Of a DNA stretch of 5,313 nt, positions 5,003 through 5,313 are shown piece after piece. The translations under genes were made by a program, and so were the position numbers. Numbering within the stretch: position 1 is the stretch's first letter; each line of letters begins with the position of its first letter. Under the pieces are notes generated by a model. That model did not search any database. It was not told the DNA's origin and saw nothing but the letters and a program-made list of their open reading frames with translations. The stretch covers positions 1-5,313 of the forward strand of contig JANXZD010000126.1 in the NCBI GenBank assembly GCA_025355705.1, given 5' to 3'. Origin of the DNA: Bacteroidota bacterium. GTDB taxonomy: Bacteria; Bacteroidota; Ignavibacteria; UBA10030; UBA8401.

Positions 5003-5313
5003 TTACCTTCTATTCGTACCTTTTTCCAAAATCTGTTTCATTTTTTCTGTTGGATTTTCCATTCGTGTTAAGAACATCAACGCGGCGATCACAAATGGTT
5101 TATAACCAGCTTCTGCATAGGTTGCAAGTCGGTATTTATCAAAAACATCTTTCGATACTTCACCTTCTGTGCAGCTTACTCCTGAAATATCTGCAGGGAG
5201 ACAGTGCATATACAACGCTTCACCTTTTTTTGTCAATTTCATTTTCTTCTCATCACATTCCCAGTTGTTAAATTTCGCATTGTTTGCAAGACATTCTTTT
5301 TCAAGCTCTTTTA
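5003..5313 (-). CDS. ygeW: YgeW-type carbamoyltransferase, C-terminal part (partial)
   Basis: The frame is open from the window's right edge to a TAA at 5005-5003, showing the last 102 or so residues; the N-terminal part lies outside. The segment ALYMHCLPADISGVSC carries the HCLP signature of the ornithine-binding domain of carbamoyltransferases. The flanking ADISGVSC and the later YKPFVIAALMFL are characteristic of YgeW rather than ordinary ornithine carbamoyltransferase (ArgF). An internal ATG at 5242 is not the start, since homologous sequence (a LEKECLANNAKFNNW stretch) continues upstream in frame. YgeW's true substrate has not been settled in the literature I know; in this cluster type a ureido or carbamoyl intermediate of purine degradation is the likely target. 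The carbamoyl-phosphate-binding STRT-type site would lie outside the window and could not be checked. Confidence 0.91.
   Translation of the reverse strand, partial: KELEKECLANNAKFNNWECDEKKMKLTKKGEALYMHCLPADISGVSCTEGEVSKDVFDKYRLATYAEAGYKPFVIAALMFLTRMENPTEKMKQILEKGTNRR

Noticed and set aside
4760..5071. A 103-codon plus-strand frame across the GxxExxY gene, repeat C and the ygeW end
   Set aside because: It is a shadow of two real minus-strand genes, with low-complexity Phe/Leu/Ile-rich translation and no motif.
5003..5242. A complete 79-residue small protein starting at the ATG at 5242
   Set aside because: The frame stays open to the window edge and the upstream codons continue YgeW-like sequence, so this is the end of a longer gene.

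Overview
The window is a stretch of a single co-directional gene array, with every gene on the minus strand. In transcription order, right to left, it holds: the C-terminal end of a YgeW-type carbamoyltransferase; a small GxxExxY nuclease-fold protein; a 482-residue PLP-dependent fold-type II enzyme; a YgeY-type M20 metallohydrolase; a MobA/MocA-type nucleotidyltransferase; and the N-terminal two-thirds or so of an XdhA-type xanthine dehydrogenase small subunit (2Fe-2S plus FAD). Both end genes run off the window.

The DNA looks AT-rich, and the gaps carry short interspersed repeats with the core AACCGCnGATnACrCGG. From memory, repeats of this look and GxxExxY genes are frequent in the Bacteroidota/Ignavibacteriota (FCB) side of the tree. 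That placement is an inference with low confidence; no rRNA or marker gene is present.

Layout: 1-891 is the xanthine dehydrogenase iron-sulfur/FAD subunit, 945-1544 the MocA-like cytidylyltransferase, 1636-2835 ygeY, 3008-4456 the PLP enzyme, 4553-4942 the GxxExxY gene and 5003-5313 the ygeW end. The 172-base gap at 2836-3007 and the gaps at 4457-4552 and 4943-5002 hold the repeats and imperfect hairpins. A weaker repeat fragment lies at 1602-1619. The 53-base gap at 892-944 shows nothing.

How the genes fit together: ygeW, ygeY, a PLP lyase, mocA and xanthine-dehydrogenase-type genes are the known neighbours of the E. coli yge/ygf/yqe 'selenium-linked hydroxylase' cluster. Related clusters have been reported to degrade purines and urate anaerobically in gut bacteria. 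The plausible reading is a purine (xanthine/urate-type) catabolic operon. XdhA passes electrons from a molybdenum hydroxylase whose cofactor is finished by the MocA-like enzyme, and the M20 hydrolase, PLP enzyme and carbamoyltransferase process the ring-opened nitrogen compounds. The PLP enzyme is not the usual YgeX diaminopropionate ammonia-lyase by sequence, so its reaction is open. The GxxExxY gene does not belong to this pathway. With repeat copies on both sides it looks like a cassette inserted into the operon.
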